Notes: generated by a model not told the origin, from the letters alone. A stretch of 64,000 nt of DNA from Pararhodobacter sp. SW119 (GCF_017811755.1 NZ_JADDJF010000014.1:27873-91872), one strand, 5' to 3'. Positions 27,247 to 40,762 are shown, numbered from the stretch's first letter. Numbers and translations: made by a program.

Positions 27247-27908
27247 CCCCCGAACCCGACGACCCCGAACCCGACCGCGCCGAACGGATCATGCGTTTCA
27301 TCTACACGCTGCGCTCGCGCGGGGTGACCGACCCGCGCGTGCTCAGGGCGATGGAGGCGATCGATCGCGGCGCCTTCGTGCGCGGCATCTTCGCCGAACG
27401 CGCCTACGAGGACATGCCGCTGCCCATCGCCTGCGGCCAGACGATCAGCCAGCCCACCGTCGTCGCATTGATGTCCGAGGCGCTGGAGGTCGGCGACCGC
27501 GACAAGGTGCTCGAGGTCGGCACCGGATCGGGCTATCAGGCCGCGATCCTCAGCAAGCTCGCGCGCCGCGTCTACACGGTCGAACGCCACCGCCGGCTCG
27601 TGAAGGAAGCGCGCGAGATCTTCGACAAGCTCGGCCTGTCGAACATCACGGCACTCGCCGTCGACGGCTCCTTCGGCCTGCCCGAACAGGCCCCCTTCGA
27701 CCGCATCCTCGTCACCGCCGCCGCCGAGGACCCCCCCGGCCCGCTGCTTCAGCAACTGCGCATCGGCGGCATCATGGTGCTGCCTGTCGGCCAGTCGGAC
27801 TCGGTGCAGAACCTGATCAAGGTCCGCCGCCTCGAAAGCGGTTTCGACTACGAGGAGTTGCGCCCGGTCCGCTTCGTGCCGCTGCTCGAAGGCATGGGTC
27901 AGGACTGA
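27243..27908 (+). CDS. pcm: Protein-L-isoaspartate O-methyltransferase
   Basis: 221 residues. The SAM-binding region [14 protein letters not shown] and the family stretch [19 protein letters not shown] are diagnostic, followed by [17 protein letters not shown] and [13 protein letters not shown]. It methylates isoaspartyl residues to start repair of aged proteins. It is translationally coupled to surE through ATGA. Confidence 0.97.
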   Translation: MTPEPDDPEPDRAERIMRFIYTLRSRGVTDPRVLRAMEAIDRGAFVRGIFAERAYEDMPLPIACGQTISQPTVVALMSEALEVGDRDKVLEVGTGSGYQAAILSKLARRVYTVERHRRLVKEAREIFDKLGLSNITALAVDGSFGLPEQAPFDRILVTAAAEDPPGPLLQQLRIGGIMVLPVGQSDSVQNLIKVRRLESGFDYEELRPVRFVPLLEGMGQD

Positions 27909-27983
27909 CGGCCCCCTCTTGAGTGGTTGATTTCAGGTTAACAAAAAAACCGATTCCTTTTCTGCTCAAAGCGTTACGCGATT

Positions 27984-27997
27984 GCTCAAGCTTGAGC
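27984..27997. promoter_or_regulatory. 14-bp perfect palindrome
   Basis: GCTCAAGCTTGAGC is an exact palindrome in the AT-richer gap between pcm and the convergent YHS-protein gene. A related half-site, TGCTCAAA, lies about 20 bases upstream. As the flanking genes converge, an operator for them is not expected. It could bind another protein or be chance. Confidence 0.35.
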
Positions 27998-28055
27998 ATC
28001 CACCCCTGTCACGGCCTGATCCGCCCGACATCGGTCATCAGACGCCCCCGCGCCC

Positions 28056-28496
28056 TCAGTTCGCCAGCGCCGGCCAGTTGGCATCGGCCTCGGCGATGAA
28101 GCCCGGAATGTCGCGCTCCCACCGGCGCTGGATGCGGGCGTCGAAGTTCAGGTAAAGCCGGCCGTCGACGATGCGCCAGGCGGTGGGGTCGATCGGCGCC
28201 GTGTATCCCTGCGCCACCGCCCAGGCACAGTACCCGCCGTATTGCGGCGCGAAGGCCTCGGGATCGTCCAGGAACGCCGCGCGGTTGGCCGCGCTGGCAA
28301 AGTGCCACCGCGCCCCGGCCCAATCGGCGGCATGCTCGGCCCGCCCGCGCACCGGCGCGCCTTCGGTGAAATAGGCGACCGGATCGTAGCCGCGCAACGC
28401 GACCCCCTCGTCGGTGAAGATGCTCTGCGCCCGCGCCAACGGCGGCACAAGCGTCACGGCCAGCGCGGTCAGGATAAGGCTGCGGCGGGTCGGCAT
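28056..28496 (-). CDS. Exported YHS-domain protein
   Basis: 146 residues from ATG 28496, with AAGGGAG six bases upstream. A signal peptide (RRSLILTALAVTLVPPLARA) is followed by GVALRGYDPVAYF and RWHFASAANRAAFLDDPEAF, then YGGYCAWAVAQGY. This is the YHS arrangement of periplasmic proteins thought to bind metal or copper-related ligands. Many Rhodobacteraceae copies are annotated only as YHS-domain proteins. It is a single gene converging with pcm. Confidence 0.88.
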   Translation of the reverse strand: MPTRRSLILTALAVTLVPPLARAQSIFTDEGVALRGYDPVAYFTEGAPVRGRAEHAADWAGARWHFASAANRAAFLDDPEAFAPQYGGYCAWAVAQGYTAPIDPTAWRIVDGRLYLNFDARIQRRWERDIPGFIAEADANWPALAN

Positions 28497-28647
28497 GGAA
28501 ATCTCCCTTCGTTGGTGACTGTCCCCGGTTCGCCGCACCACCAGACCGCGTTACGGCCGGTCGGCACACGACCGCGTGAGCGGTCCACCTTGAATCACCC
28601 GCGCCTCGGCTGTAGTCAGGGCGCAATCCCAGACATCGGAGCGATTC

Positions 28648-30303
<1,656 letters not shown>

Positions 30304-30432
30304 CGCCAGCCGGCCCACCTTGGCTGCGGGGAGCCGGGCGAGGGGTCGGGCGGGGCGCGGCCGGCGGGCGGAATCCGGCCCGGGCGGCGGCGTTTGCGGT
30401 GCGGCGAAGGTGGGCCGGAGGCGGGCTGGCGA

Positions 30433-30487
30433 GGGTTCTGGCAGGCGTATGGCAAGTGGCTGGCAAGCGTATGGCAAGCGTATGGCA
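30433..30487 (-). repeat. 11-bp tandem repeat array D (TGCCATACGCT family, inverted)
   Basis: On the minus strand the units are TGCCATACGCT, TGCCATACGCT, TGCCAGCCACT, TGCCATACGCC and TGCCAGAACCC. That is the same unit order as array C, in the opposite chromosomal orientation. It lies in the 341-base gap between ettA and the repeat-rich membrane protein. No other feature was seen in that gap apart from G-rich sequence. Confidence 0.85.
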
Positions 30488-30644
30488 GTAACGAACGGTC
30501 CGGTCAGGCGCGGTTAACCGACAGGCGGTGTCCGAGTCCCTCGCCAGGCCCGTGATTTTCCGGCAGGACGACGCCGCCAAGCCCTTCGCCCGGGCCTTCG
30601 CATGGCATCTTCCCGAACCGGAGGCGGGCGGCTAGAGTCCGGCG

Positions 30645-32666
30645 ATGCACACCCGCCGCCTGCACGACTGGAACCCCCTGCCGGCCGAGCGCAAGCTGGC
30701 CGAGCGCGTCGGCACCGGCCTGACTGCCGTAATCGGCGACGGCACCCTGCCCCCTGAGAACCCGCCCGAGGACCGCAAAATCCGCGCCAGCTTCCTGCGC
30801 GCCCTGATCTTGAATCAGATCCCCGACTGCCCGGTCCACGAGAAGGGGGTGCGGGTGGCGGGGGCGTTCGTCCAGGGGGACGGTTATGAGCAAGACGAGA
30901 CCCGCGGGCTGGATCTGGAAGGATGCGATGTACCTTACAACCTCGCGCTGGTCGCCTGCCGCTTTTCCAACCTTCTGCTGCTGCGCAGCACCAGCCTACG
31001 CAATCTCTATCTCCACGGCTCCTCGCTAGGCGCCGGATTGGGCGGCGACCAACTGAAAGTGAAGGGCAGCGTATTGCTGCGTGGACTGGTGGCCCAGGGT
31101 GCAGTGCGGCTGCTGGGTGCGAAGCTAGGCGCGGACCTCGACTGTAACGGCGCGCGGCTGACAGCGGGCGCAGACGGCCACGCCCTCGCCGCAGACCGCT
31201 TGGAAGCGACGGGCGGAGTATTCTTGCGCGAATTGGTGGCGCAAGGGGCGATTCGGCTGTTGGGAGCGACGTTGGGAGGAAACCTAGATTGCAAGGGCGC
31301 CCGGCTCACGGCGGAGAAGGAAGGCAGCGCGCTGCAAGCAGACGACCTTAAAGCGCACGGGAGCGTATTCCTGCGGGAACTCGTAGCGCAGGGGGAAGTG
31401 CGGCTAGTCGGGGCGAAGCTGGGCGGAGTTGTCGACTGCGAGGGCGCGCGGCTAACAGCAGTCGCGGACGGCAACGCTCTCCAAGCCGATGAATTGGAAG
31501 CGAAAGGCATATTTCTGCGTGGCCTAATTGCGCAGGGAGCGGTGCGGTTTTCAGGGGCGAAGCTGGGTGGGAACCTAGTTTGCGATGGCGCGCGGCTAAC
31601 GGCGGGAAAGAATGGCAAAGCGCTGCAAGCAGACGATCTAGATGTGAAGGGCAGCGTATTGCTGCCCGGACTGGTGGCGCAGGGTGAGGTTTGGCTTGTC
31701 GGGGCAAATGTGGGCCAAGACCTAGCCTGCACGGGCATGCGGCTGACGGCTGACGCGGGGGGGACGGCGCTGCAATTACAAAGCGCCCGCGTTGCCGGGG
31801 GATTCCTACTTCGCGATGGAACCAAAATATCAGGCGGGGTCGATTTGACCGGTGGAGAGATCGGGCTTTTCGCTGACAACCTCGCCTCATGGCCACAGCG
31901 GAAAGGAGACCTGCTCCTAGACCGTTGTCGGTACGGCGCCTTCAGCGGGCTTGGGACGCCCGTGGATGCCGCGTCCCGCATCGCTTGGCTTTCGCTTCAG
32001 GACGGACGCCGGTGGGGAGCGGACTTCTGGCCGCAGCCATGGGAGGAATGCGCGCGGGTGTTGCGCGAGATGGGGCATGGAGCAGCGGCACGTGACATCC
32101 TGATCGAGAAGGAGAAGCGGCAACGGGCTTCGCAGCGGGCGCGTGTATTGCGGGATGTCGAGAGTTACGGTTCGCCGCGCTTCGTTTGGTTCTGGATGTG
32201 GCTCTGGGACATGATCATCGCCGGAACGGTGCGTTACGGGCGGATGCCACTTCTGGCGGTGGTGTGGCTTCTGTTGCCGCTGACCCTCGGCTTCGGCGTT
32301 TTCTGGGCCGCTCAGGCGCAGGACGCGATCAAGCCGAACCTTCCGCAGATTCAGCGCGCGCCAGAGTGGATTGATTGCGCCGAAGGTGGCACGCGGGCCG
32401 CCACTCATGTCAGCCAGTCGAGTTGTTTTCTGGCACAACCGGAGGCACGCGCCTATCCCCGCTTCAACGCCCTGGTTTATTCGGCGGACACGTTGATCCC
32501 GGTCGTGTCGCTTGAAATGCAAGCGTACTGGATACCCGACGACCGCAAGCGATACGGTGCTTTCGCACGTGGATATCTTTGGGTGCACATCGCCCTCGGC
32601 TGGGCGCTTTCGCTGCTGGCGGTTGCGGGGTTCTCGGGGTTGATCAAGACGGACAACACGAAGTGA
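30645..32666 (+). CDS. Large membrane protein with five 49-residue beta-helix-like repeats
   Basis: 673 residues. After a 140-residue N-terminal region come five near-identical 49-residue units (about 142-386; bases 31068-31803), each built on LRGLVAQGAVRLLGAKLGG, DCxGARLTA and ALQADxLEAKG. The regular small-hydrophobic pattern suggests a right-handed beta-helix. The fourth unit is one residue shorter. A charged linker (IEKEKRQRASQRARVLRDVE) leads to membrane helices near residues 535-565 and 640-665. Similar proteins are often mislabelled 'membrane-associated oxidoreductase', but no cofactor motif is present here. Base composition is lower in GC than its neighbours. Function unknown. Its stop overlaps ybgC (GTGA). 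Confidence 0.8.
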   Translation: MHTRRLHDWNPLPAERKLAERVGTGLTAVIGDGTLPPENPPEDRKIRASFLRALILNQIPDCPVHEKGVRVAGAFVQGDGYEQDETRGLDLEGCDVPYNLALVACRFSNLLLLRSTSLRNLYLHGSSLGAGLGGDQLKVKGSVLLRGLVAQGAVRLLGAKLGADLDCNGARLTAGADGHALAADRLEATGGVFLRELVAQGAIRLLGATLGGNLDCKGARLTAEKEGSALQADDLKAHGSVFLRELVAQGEVRLVGAKLGGVVDCEGARLTAVADGNALQADELEAKGIFLRGLIAQGAVRFSGAKLGGNLVCDGARLTAGKNGKALQADDLDVKGSVLLPGLVAQGEVWLVGANVGQDLACTGMRLTADAGGTALQLQSARVAGGFLLRDGTKISGGVDLTGGEIGLFADNLASWPQRKGDLLLDRCRYGAFSGLGTPVDAASRIAWLSLQDGRRWGADFWPQPWEECARVLREMGHGAAARDILIEKEKRQRASQRARVLRDVESYGSPRFVWFWMWLWDMIIAGTVRYGRMPLLAVVWLLLPLTLGFGVFWAAQAQDAIKPNLPQIQRAPEWIDCAEGGTRAATHVSQSSCFLAQPEARAYPRFNALVYSADTLIPVVSLEMQAYWIPDDRKRYGAFARGYLWVHIALGWALSLLAVAGFSGLIKTDNTK

Positions 32667-33055
32667 CCCATCGCTTCGACACCCGGGTGTTCTACGAGGA
32701 CACCGACATGGCGGGCATTGTCTATCACGCCAACTACCTGAAGTTCATCGAGCGGGCGCGCTCGGACTGGGTGGCGGGGTTGGGCATCGATCAGCGGGCG
32801 ATGCTGGCGCGCGGGGAGGTCTTTGCGGTGCACCGGATCGAGGCGGCGTTCCACCTGCCGGCGCGGTTCGACGACCGGCTGGTGGTGGAGAGCCTGGCGG
32901 TGCAGGCCGGCGCGGCGCGGCTGGTGCTGGATCAGCGCGTGCTGCGCGGCGAGGCGTGCCTCTTCGACGCGCGGGTGACGCTGGTCTGCCTGGGCCCCGG
33001 GGGCCGGCCCCGGCGGTTGCCGGCGGGGCTGGCGGGGCTGGTGCCGCCGGGCTGA
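32663..33055 (+). CDS. ybgC: Tol-Pal-associated acyl-CoA thioesterase
   Basis: 130 residues from GTG 32663, which overlaps the upstream stop as GTGA. The hot-dog-fold signature RVFYEDTDMAGIVYHANYLKFIERARSDW is complete, with the catalytic Asp in DTDMAG. YbgC hydrolyses short acyl-CoAs or acyl-ACPs and is the standard first gene of the tol-pal cluster, here about 170 bases before tolQ. Confidence 0.95.
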   Translation: MTHRFDTRVFYEDTDMAGIVYHANYLKFIERARSDWVAGLGIDQRAMLARGEVFAVHRIEAAFHLPARFDDRLVVESLAVQAGAARLVLDQRVLRGEACLFDARVTLVCLGPGGRPRRLPAGLAGLVPPG

Positions 33056-33226
33056 GGCATGGCCGGGACGGCGCGGGCCGCGGCGGGGCCGGAACGGGGG
33101 TGAGGCGCGCGGGTCACATTCGCGTGGTCATGTTGGTCTTGGCTTTGAAACGGGGTAGGATCGGCGCTAATGAGCGCGGCTTCGAGCAAGGCCGCCATGC
33201 GAGCGGGCAAAACGAACGGGCAGGAC

Positions 33227-33922
33227 ATGGATCAGCAGACCATCGCTTTGGCCAGCGACATCGACTTTTCGCTGTGGGCGCTTTTCGCGCGCGCAACCTT
33301 CACCGTTCAGGTGGTGATGATCATCCTGATCCTCGCCTCGTTCTGGTCCTGGGCGATCATCATCCAGAAGCACATCGTCTTCCGCCGGGCCAAGGGCGAA
33401 TCCGAGGTCTTCGACGCGGCCTTCTGGTCGGGCGAGCCGCTGGACGAGCTTTATCAGCGCGTCGGCCCCGCGCCGGGCACGGGACCCGAGCGGGTGTTCG
33501 CCTCGGGCATGGCGGAATGGCAACGCTCCCACCGGCAGGACGGGGCGCTGATCCCGGGGGCGGCGCAGCGCATCGACCGCTCGATGGACGTGGCGATCGA
33601 CCGCGAATCGCGCGAGCTGAACCGGGGGCTGACGTTCCTCGCCTCGGTCGGGTCGGCGAGCCCGTTCATCGGTCTTTTCGGCACGGTCTGGGGCATCAAG
33701 CACGCGTTCGAGGAGATCGCGCTGCAGCAGTCCACGAACCTGGCGGTGGTGGCGCCGGGCATCGCCGAGGCGCTGCTGGCGACCGGGCTGGGGCTGCTGG
33801 CGGCGATTCCGGCGACGATCTTCTACAACAAGCTGTCGGATGACAGCGACGAGATATCGTCGGGCTACGAGCAGTTCGCCGACGAGTTCGGCACGCTGCT
33901 GTCGCGCAACCTGGACGGCTGA
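33227..33922 (+). CDS. tolQ: Tol-Pal system inner-membrane protein TolQ
   Basis: 231 residues from ATG 33227; an upstream ATG at 33170 would add 19 residues atypical of TolQ. Three membrane helices: about 23-45, then 130-150 and 168-190. These include GSASPFIGLFGTVWGIKHAF and VVAPGIAEALLATGLGLLAAIPA, which are diagnostic of the TolQ/ExbB family. With TolR it forms the proton-driven motor that energises TolA during envelope constriction. tolR follows one base after the stop. Confidence 0.95.
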   Translation: MDQQTIALASDIDFSLWALFARATFTVQVVMIILILASFWSWAIIIQKHIVFRRAKGESEVFDAAFWSGEPLDELYQRVGPAPGTGPERVFASGMAEWQRSHRQDGALIPGAAQRIDRSMDVAIDRESRELNRGLTFLASVGSASPFIGLFGTVWGIKHAFEEIALQQSTNLAVVAPGIAEALLATGLGLLAAIPATIFYNKLSDDSDEISSGYEQFADEFGTLLSRNLDG

Positions 33923-33923
33923 G

Positions 33924-34400
33924 ATGAGTGCGCAGCTGATCAAGCGGCAGGGGGGCACGGGGACGCGGCGCCGGCGCGCGCGGGCCGGTGCGCGGATGTC
34001 CGAGATCAACGTGACGCCCTTTGTCGACGTGATGCTGGTGCTGCTGATCATCTTCATGGTGGCCGCGCCGATGCTGGCCACCGGCGTGCCGATCGAGCTG
34101 CCGCGCAGCGCCGCGGGCGCGCTGCCGGGCGAGCAGGAGGAACCGCTGACGATCACGCTGGCCGGCGATGGCAGCATCCAGATCCAGTCCACCGAGGTGG
34201 CCGCCGAGGACCTGGTCCCGCAGCTGCGCGCGATCGCCGCCGAGCGGGCGGGCGACCGGGTGTTCCTGCGCGCCGACGGGGCGATCCCCTATGCGCGGGT
34301 GGTGCAGGTGATGGGCGCGCTGAATGCCGGCGGCTTTCGCAACATCGGTCTGGTGACCGAAACCGGCGGTCCCGATTTCGGCGCCGGCCGGCTGGATTGA
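33924..34400 (+). CDS. tolR: Tol-Pal system protein TolR
   Basis: 158 residues. A basic N-terminus is followed by SEINVTPFVDVMLVLLIIFMVAAPM, one membrane helix carrying the conserved Asp of the proton channel (FVDVML). The periplasmic part (LFLRADGAIPYARVVQVM-like, about 110-135) matches the ExbD/TolR fold. Stator partner of TolQ. Confidence 0.95.
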   Translation: MSAQLIKRQGGTGTRRRRARAGARMSEINVTPFVDVMLVLLIIFMVAAPMLATGVPIELPRSAAGALPGEQEEPLTITLAGDGSIQIQSTEVAAEDLVPQLRAIAAERAGDRVFLRADGAIPYARVVQVMGALNAGGFRNIGLVTETGGPDFGAGRLD

Positions 34401-34410
34401 GGGCGGCGCG

Positions 34411-35583
34411 ATGGCGCTCCTCGAGCAGATGCACACGGGCCACAAGGCGTCGGCCGTGATGCACGGCGGGTTGATCCTGTGGGTGGCGGTGTTCGGGCTG
34501 ATCAGCGCGCCCAGCCGCGACCGCAGCCCGCCGGTCGCCGACGTGGCGCTGCTGTCGGCCGAGGAATTCGCCGCGCTGAGCGCGCCGCGGGCGCCGGCCC
34601 CCGACGCCGCCACGCCCGCGCCGGAACCCGCGCCCGCGCCGCCCCCGGCAGCGGAAGCGCCGATCGCCGCACCGCCCCCCGCCGCCCCGCCGCCGTCGCC
34701 CCCCGCCGAGACCGGCGAGGAGACACCGCCGCAGGCCGCCGTGCGCGCGCCCGAGCCGACGCCGGACGCAAGCCTGCGCCCGGTCCAGCGCCCGGCCGAG
34801 CGCGTGGCGCCCGAGGCCGCGCCCGCACCGGACCCCGAGACCCAGGTCGGACCGCGCGACCAGGCCGCGCTGGTCCCCGACCCCGAGGCCGCACCCAGCG
34901 AGGCCCCGCCCGCGCAGGACGCGACCGCGCCCGAGGCGGCGGCGACCGAGACCGTGACCGAGGCGACCGAGATCGACGAGGAGGCCGCGCCGCAGCGCAC
35001 CGCCACCGCGCCCGAGGTCAGCCTGCGCCCGCTGCGCCGCCCGGCCCGACCGACGCCCGCCCCGCCCCCGCCGCAGGAGACCGAGATCGCGCGCGCCACG
35101 CCGCCGGCCGAGACGCCCACGCCGGACCCGGCCCCACCCCAGCCGCAACCCGAGCCCACACCGCAACCCGAACCCGAGCCGCAGCCCGAGAGCACCGGCC
35201 CCAGCGGCGATGCGGTGATGGACGCGCTGAGTCAGGCGCTGGCGGGTGGCGGCAGCACCTCGGGGATGACGGCCGGCGATATCGAAGGCCTGCGCCTTGA
35301 TATCGAACGTTGCTGGAACGTTGGGCTGCTGTCGCTGGACGCCCAGCAGTCGATTGTGACCATCGGGTTCGAAATGACGCCGGATGCGCGCCCAATCGAG
35401 AACTCGATCCAACTGGTCGATGCCGAGGGCGGCAGCGTCGCGGGACAGCGTCAGGCCTTCGACACTGGACGGCGCGCCATCATCGAATGCGGCGTCAACG
35501 GCTATGGATTGCCCAGTGCCCTCTACGATCAATGGCGCGAGATCGAGATCACCTTCAACCCAGCGAGGATGAGTAACCGATGA
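34411..35583 (+). CDS. tolA: TolA-like periplasm-spanning protein
   Basis: 390 residues. One N-terminal membrane helix ([16 protein letters not shown], about 17-32) precedes a very long Pro/Ala/Glu-rich segment (about 55-265). E. coli TolA has a Lys/Ala helix here, so the spacer is of a different kind. The C-terminal globular domain (about 285-390) has [20 protein letters not shown] and [13 protein letters not shown], fitting the TolA domain that contacts TolB and Pal. The stop overlaps the tolB start. Identification rests on position plus the C-terminal domain. Confidence 0.85.
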   Translation: MALLEQMHTGHKASAVMHGGLILWVAVFGLISAPSRDRSPPVADVALLSAEEFAALSAPRAPAPDAATPAPEPAPAPPPAAEAPIAAPPPAAPPPSPPAETGEETPPQAAVRAPEPTPDASLRPVQRPAERVAPEAAPAPDPETQVGPRDQAALVPDPEAAPSEAPPAQDATAPEAAATETVTEATEIDEEAAPQRTATAPEVSLRPLRRPARPTPAPPPPQETEIARATPPAETPTPDPAPPQPQPEPTPQPEPEPQPESTGPSGDAVMDALSQALAGGGSTSGMTAGDIEGLRLDIERCWNVGLLSLDAQQSIVTIGFEMTPDARPIENSIQLVDAEGGSVAGQRQAFDTGRRAIIECGVNGYGLPSALYDQWREIEITFNPARMSNR

Positions 35584-36914
35584 TGGACCTGACCCGCCCC
35601 CCCCTTGCCGCCGGGCTTCTGGCACTCGTCGCGCTTGCGCTTTCTCCGGCGATGGCCCCGGCGCAGTCCGGCCCGCTGCGCATCGAGGTGACCGAGGGCG
35701 TGATCGCCCCCGTGCCCTATGCGATCCCCGATTTCGTGGCCGAGAACGCCCCGGCGGATCAATACGCCGCCGGGATCGCGCGGGTCGTGGCCAGCAACCT
35801 GTCCGGCACGGGCCTTCTGCGCGAGATCGGACGCGAGGCGCATGTCGGGCGGATCACCAGCTTCGACAGCCCGGTGCAGTTTTCCGACTGGCGGGCGATC
35901 AACGCGCAGGCGCTGATCACCGGTGCAGCGCGGCTGGACGGGGAGCAGTTGCGCGTGAAGTTCCGCCTCTTCGACGTTGTGTCCGGCCAGCAAATGGGCG
36001 ACGGGCTGCAGCTGGACGGCACTACCGGCAACTGGCGCCGCATGGCGCATCGGGTGTCGGACGCGATCTATACCCGGCTGACCGGCGAGGGCGGATATTT
36101 CGACAGCCGCGTGGTCTTCGTCGCAGAATCCGGCCCGCGCGAGAACCGGCGCAAGCAACTGGCGATCATGGACCAGGACGGCGAGAACGTGCAGTACCTG
36201 ACCGACGGCGCCGCGCTGGTGCTGGCGCCGCGCTTTTCGCCGCGCGGTGAACGGCTGCTCTATACGTCCTACGAGAGCGGCCAGCCGCGCGTGATCCTGA
36301 TGGATCTGGCCAGCCGCAGCCGGCAGATGCTGGCCGACCAGCCCGGCACGATGACCTTTGCGCCGCGCTTTTCGCCCGACGGGCAATCGGTGATCTTTTC
36401 GCTTTCAGTCGGGGGGACGACGGACCTCTATGCGCTCAACCTGAACTCGGGGCAGCGGGTCCAGCTGACGAATACCAGCGCGATCGACACCGCGCCCAGC
36501 TTCGCACCGGATGGTGGCCGCATCGTCTTCGAAAGCGACCGCTCGGGCACCTCGCAGCTTTACGTCATGCCGGTCGGTGGCGGCGAGGCGCAGCGGATCA
36601 GCTACGGCGAGGGCCGCTACTCGACCCCCGTCTGGTCGCCCCGCGGCGATCTGATCGCCTTCACCAAGAGCCACGACGGCCGGTTCCATATCGGTGTCAT
36701 GCGCACGGACGGATCGAACGAGCGGCTGCTGACCGCGTCCTACCTGGACGAGGGGCCGACCTGGGCGCCGAACGGGCGGGTGATCATGTTCATGCGCGAG
36801 GCAGCCGGCGGCGATCCGCAGATCTTCTCGGTCGATATCTCGGGGCGGAACCTGCGCCGGATCCCGACACCGGGCCCGGCCTCGGACCCGGCATGGTCAC
36901 CGCTTCTGCCCTGA
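35580..36914 (+). CDS. tolB: Tol-Pal system beta-propeller protein TolB
   Basis: 444 residues with a signal peptide ending near APAQS. An N-terminal alpha/beta domain ([18 protein letters not shown]) is followed by six WD-like TolB blades with repeated [28 protein letters not shown] and [11 protein letters not shown]. It is periplasmic and binds Pal and TolA. ATG 35580 overlaps the tolA stop. Confidence 0.97.
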   Translation: MMDLTRPPLAAGLLALVALALSPAMAPAQSGPLRIEVTEGVIAPVPYAIPDFVAENAPADQYAAGIARVVASNLSGTGLLREIGREAHVGRITSFDSPVQFSDWRAINAQALITGAARLDGEQLRVKFRLFDVVSGQQMGDGLQLDGTTGNWRRMAHRVSDAIYTRLTGEGGYFDSRVVFVAESGPRENRRKQLAIMDQDGENVQYLTDGAALVLAPRFSPRGERLLYTSYESGQPRVILMDLASRSRQMLADQPGTMTFAPRFSPDGQSVIFSLSVGGTTDLYALNLNSGQRVQLTNTSAIDTAPSFAPDGGRIVFESDRSGTSQLYVMPVGGGEAQRISYGEGRYSTPVWSPRGDLIAFTKSHDGRFHIGVMRTDGSNERLLTASYLDEGPTWAPNGRVIMFMREAAGGDPQIFSVDISGRNLRRIPTPGPASDPAWSPLLP

Positions 36915-36991
36915 TGCGAATCAGGCGATTCCCCCAAGTTCCGTCATCTGCTATATCTGCCCCCGAGGCAGGCACACAAAAGGACAGTTCA

Positions 36992-37501
36992 ATGAACCTG
37001 ACGACCAAGGCCCTGATCGTGACCGCAGCGCTGGCGCTGGCGGCGTGTCAGAACCCGCGCGCGGGCATGCAGGCCGGCATGGACGCCGATGGCGGCCGCC
37101 CCATGGGCATCGCGATCACCGAGCTCGGCGATCCCAACGATCCCGGCTCGGTCGCGCATTTCAACCAGCGCGTCGGCGACCGCGTCTTCTTCGAGACCGA
37201 CCAGAGCACGCTGACCGCAACCGCGCAGGACACGTTGCGCCGGCAGGCCGCCTGGCTGAACCAGAACCCGCAATACGCGATCATGGTCGAGGGTCACGCC
37301 GACGAGCGCGGCACCCGCGAATACAACGTCGCCCTCGGCGCCCGGCGCGCCAACGCCGTCGAGAACTTCCTGGTCCAGCAGGGCGTGATGGCGAGCCGTC
37401 TGCGCACCACGAGCTTCGGCAAGGAACGCCCGGTCGAGGCCTGCCCGGAAGCGCGCTGCTGGAACCAGAACCGCCGCGCGGTGACCGTGCTCGCCCGCTG
37501 A
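36992..37501 (+). CDS. pal: Peptidoglycan-associated lipoprotein Pal
   Basis: 169 residues from ATG 36992 with AGGA seven bases upstream. The lipoprotein signal ALIVTAALALAAC gives an N-acylated Cys. The OmpA-like domain has VFFETDQSTLTATAQDTLRRQ and the peptidoglycan-binding GHADERGTREYNVALGARRAN. It anchors the outer membrane to murein and binds TolB. The stop shares a base with the tilS start; the cpoB/ybgF gene that usually sits between them is absent. Confidence 0.97.
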   Translation: MNLTTKALIVTAALALAACQNPRAGMQAGMDADGGRPMGIAITELGDPNDPGSVAHFNQRVGDRVFFETDQSTLTATAQDTLRRQAAWLNQNPQYAIMVEGHADERGTREYNVALGARRANAVENFLVQQGVMASRLRTTSFGKERPVEACPEARCWNQNRRAVTVLAR

Positions 37502-38778
37502 TGACCGCACCGCCCGGCGCCGCCGAGGCCGCGCTCGACCGGATGTTCGCCGGGATGGGGCGCGGTGCGGGGCTGGGCCTGGCGGTTTCGGGCGGTGGCG
37601 ATTCCATGGCGCTGCTGGCGCTGGCGGCCGAAAGGGCGCCGGCGGACGTGTCGCTGAGAGCGGTCAGCGTCGATCATGGCTTGCGCCCCGAGGCGCGGGA
37701 CGAGTTGCGGCTGGTCGCGGACCTTGCCGCGCGGCTAGGACTGCCGCATGCGGTGGTGCACTGGTCGGAAGCAGCGCGCGGCAACCTGCAGGCGGCGGCG
37801 CGGGAGGCACGCTACCGCCTGATCGCGAACTGGGCGCGCGACTGCGGCGTGGGTTCGGTGGCCCTGGCCCACACGATGGACGACCAGGCCGAGACTATCC
37901 TTCTGAGGCTTGCGCGCGGATCCGGAGTCGACGGGCTGGCGGGCATGGTGGCGTCGCGCGAGGCGATGGGCCTCCGCTGGCTGCGCCCGTTCCTGGGGGT
38001 CGCGCGCACCGACCTGCGCGCCGCGCTGTCAGCGCGCGGGATCGACTGGGCCGAGGACCCGTCGAACAGCGATCCGCGCTTTCATCGCGTGCGCGCCCGG
38101 CAAGCGCTGGCGGCGCTGGCGCCGCTGGGGATCGATGCCGCGGGACTGGCGGCGACCGCGGGGCGGATGCAACGTGCGCGCGACGCGCTGGAGGCGCAGA
38201 CCTGGCAGGCGCTGGCCGAGCACGCCCGCGACGATCTCGGCACGGTGATCGTGGATCGCACGGCCCTCGCACTCGGCCCCGAAATCCGCGACCGGTTGTT
38301 CGCGCATCTGCTGATGGAACTGACCGGCGCGCCGCATCGCCCGCGACTGGCCGCCCTGCAGCGCTGGATCGACAGCGCCACCGCCCGGGGCGGCACGCTG
38401 GCGGGTCTGCGCCTGCACCCCGAGGCGGCGGGCCTGCGCCTTTACCGCGAGGCGCGCGCGGTCGCCGGGCTGCGCACGCGGGTGGGAAAGACTTGGGACG
38501 GCCGCTGGCGCGCGGTGCCGCCGGCGCCTGCCGGAGCGGCCGAAATCGGCGCGCTGGGGCCGGAAGGCTTGCAGCATCTGAGCCGTCAGGCGGCGGCGGG
38601 GCTGCACCCGCATTGGCGCGAAACCGGACTGTCCCGCGCCGCACTCGCGGCCCAGCCGGCGATCTGGCAGGGGGGGCGTCTTCTGGCCGCGCCGACGGCG
38701 CTGTGGCCGGCGGGCTGGGCGTTCGATGTGCGACCCGCCGCCGCGCCCGGGCCGCGGGGGCCGAATCGCATTGAATAA
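37501..38778 (+). CDS. tilS: tRNA(Ile)-lysidine synthetase
   Basis: 425 residues. The PP-loop SGGGDSMALL near residue 30 binds ATP. SVDHGLRPEARDE, ALAHTMDDQAETILLRLARGSG and WAEDPSNSDPRFHRVRAR are family landmarks. It converts the C34 of tRNA-Ile(CAU) to lysidine so that it reads AUA, and is essential. ATG 37501 overlaps the pal stop (TGATG). Confidence 0.96.
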   Translation: MTAPPGAAEAALDRMFAGMGRGAGLGLAVSGGGDSMALLALAAERAPADVSLRAVSVDHGLRPEARDELRLVADLAARLGLPHAVVHWSEAARGNLQAAAREARYRLIANWARDCGVGSVALAHTMDDQAETILLRLARGSGVDGLAGMVASREAMGLRWLRPFLGVARTDLRAALSARGIDWAEDPSNSDPRFHRVRARQALAALAPLGIDAAGLAATAGRMQRARDALEAQTWQALAEHARDDLGTVIVDRTALALGPEIRDRLFAHLLMELTGAPHRPRLAALQRWIDSATARGGTLAGLRLHPEAAGLRLYREARAVAGLRTRVGKTWDGRWRAVPPAPAGAAEIGALGPEGLQHLSRQAAAGLHPHWRETGLSRAALAAQPAIWQGGRLLAAPTALWPAGWAFDVRPAAAPGPRGPNRIE

Positions 38779-38842
38779 CCCCCCCGGATGACTATCTTGA
38801 CGCCTTGAATGGTCAATCGGCCGCAAGCGCGGGAGAGCCTGG

Positions 38843-40758
<1,916 letters not shown>

Positions 40759-40762
<4 letters not shown>

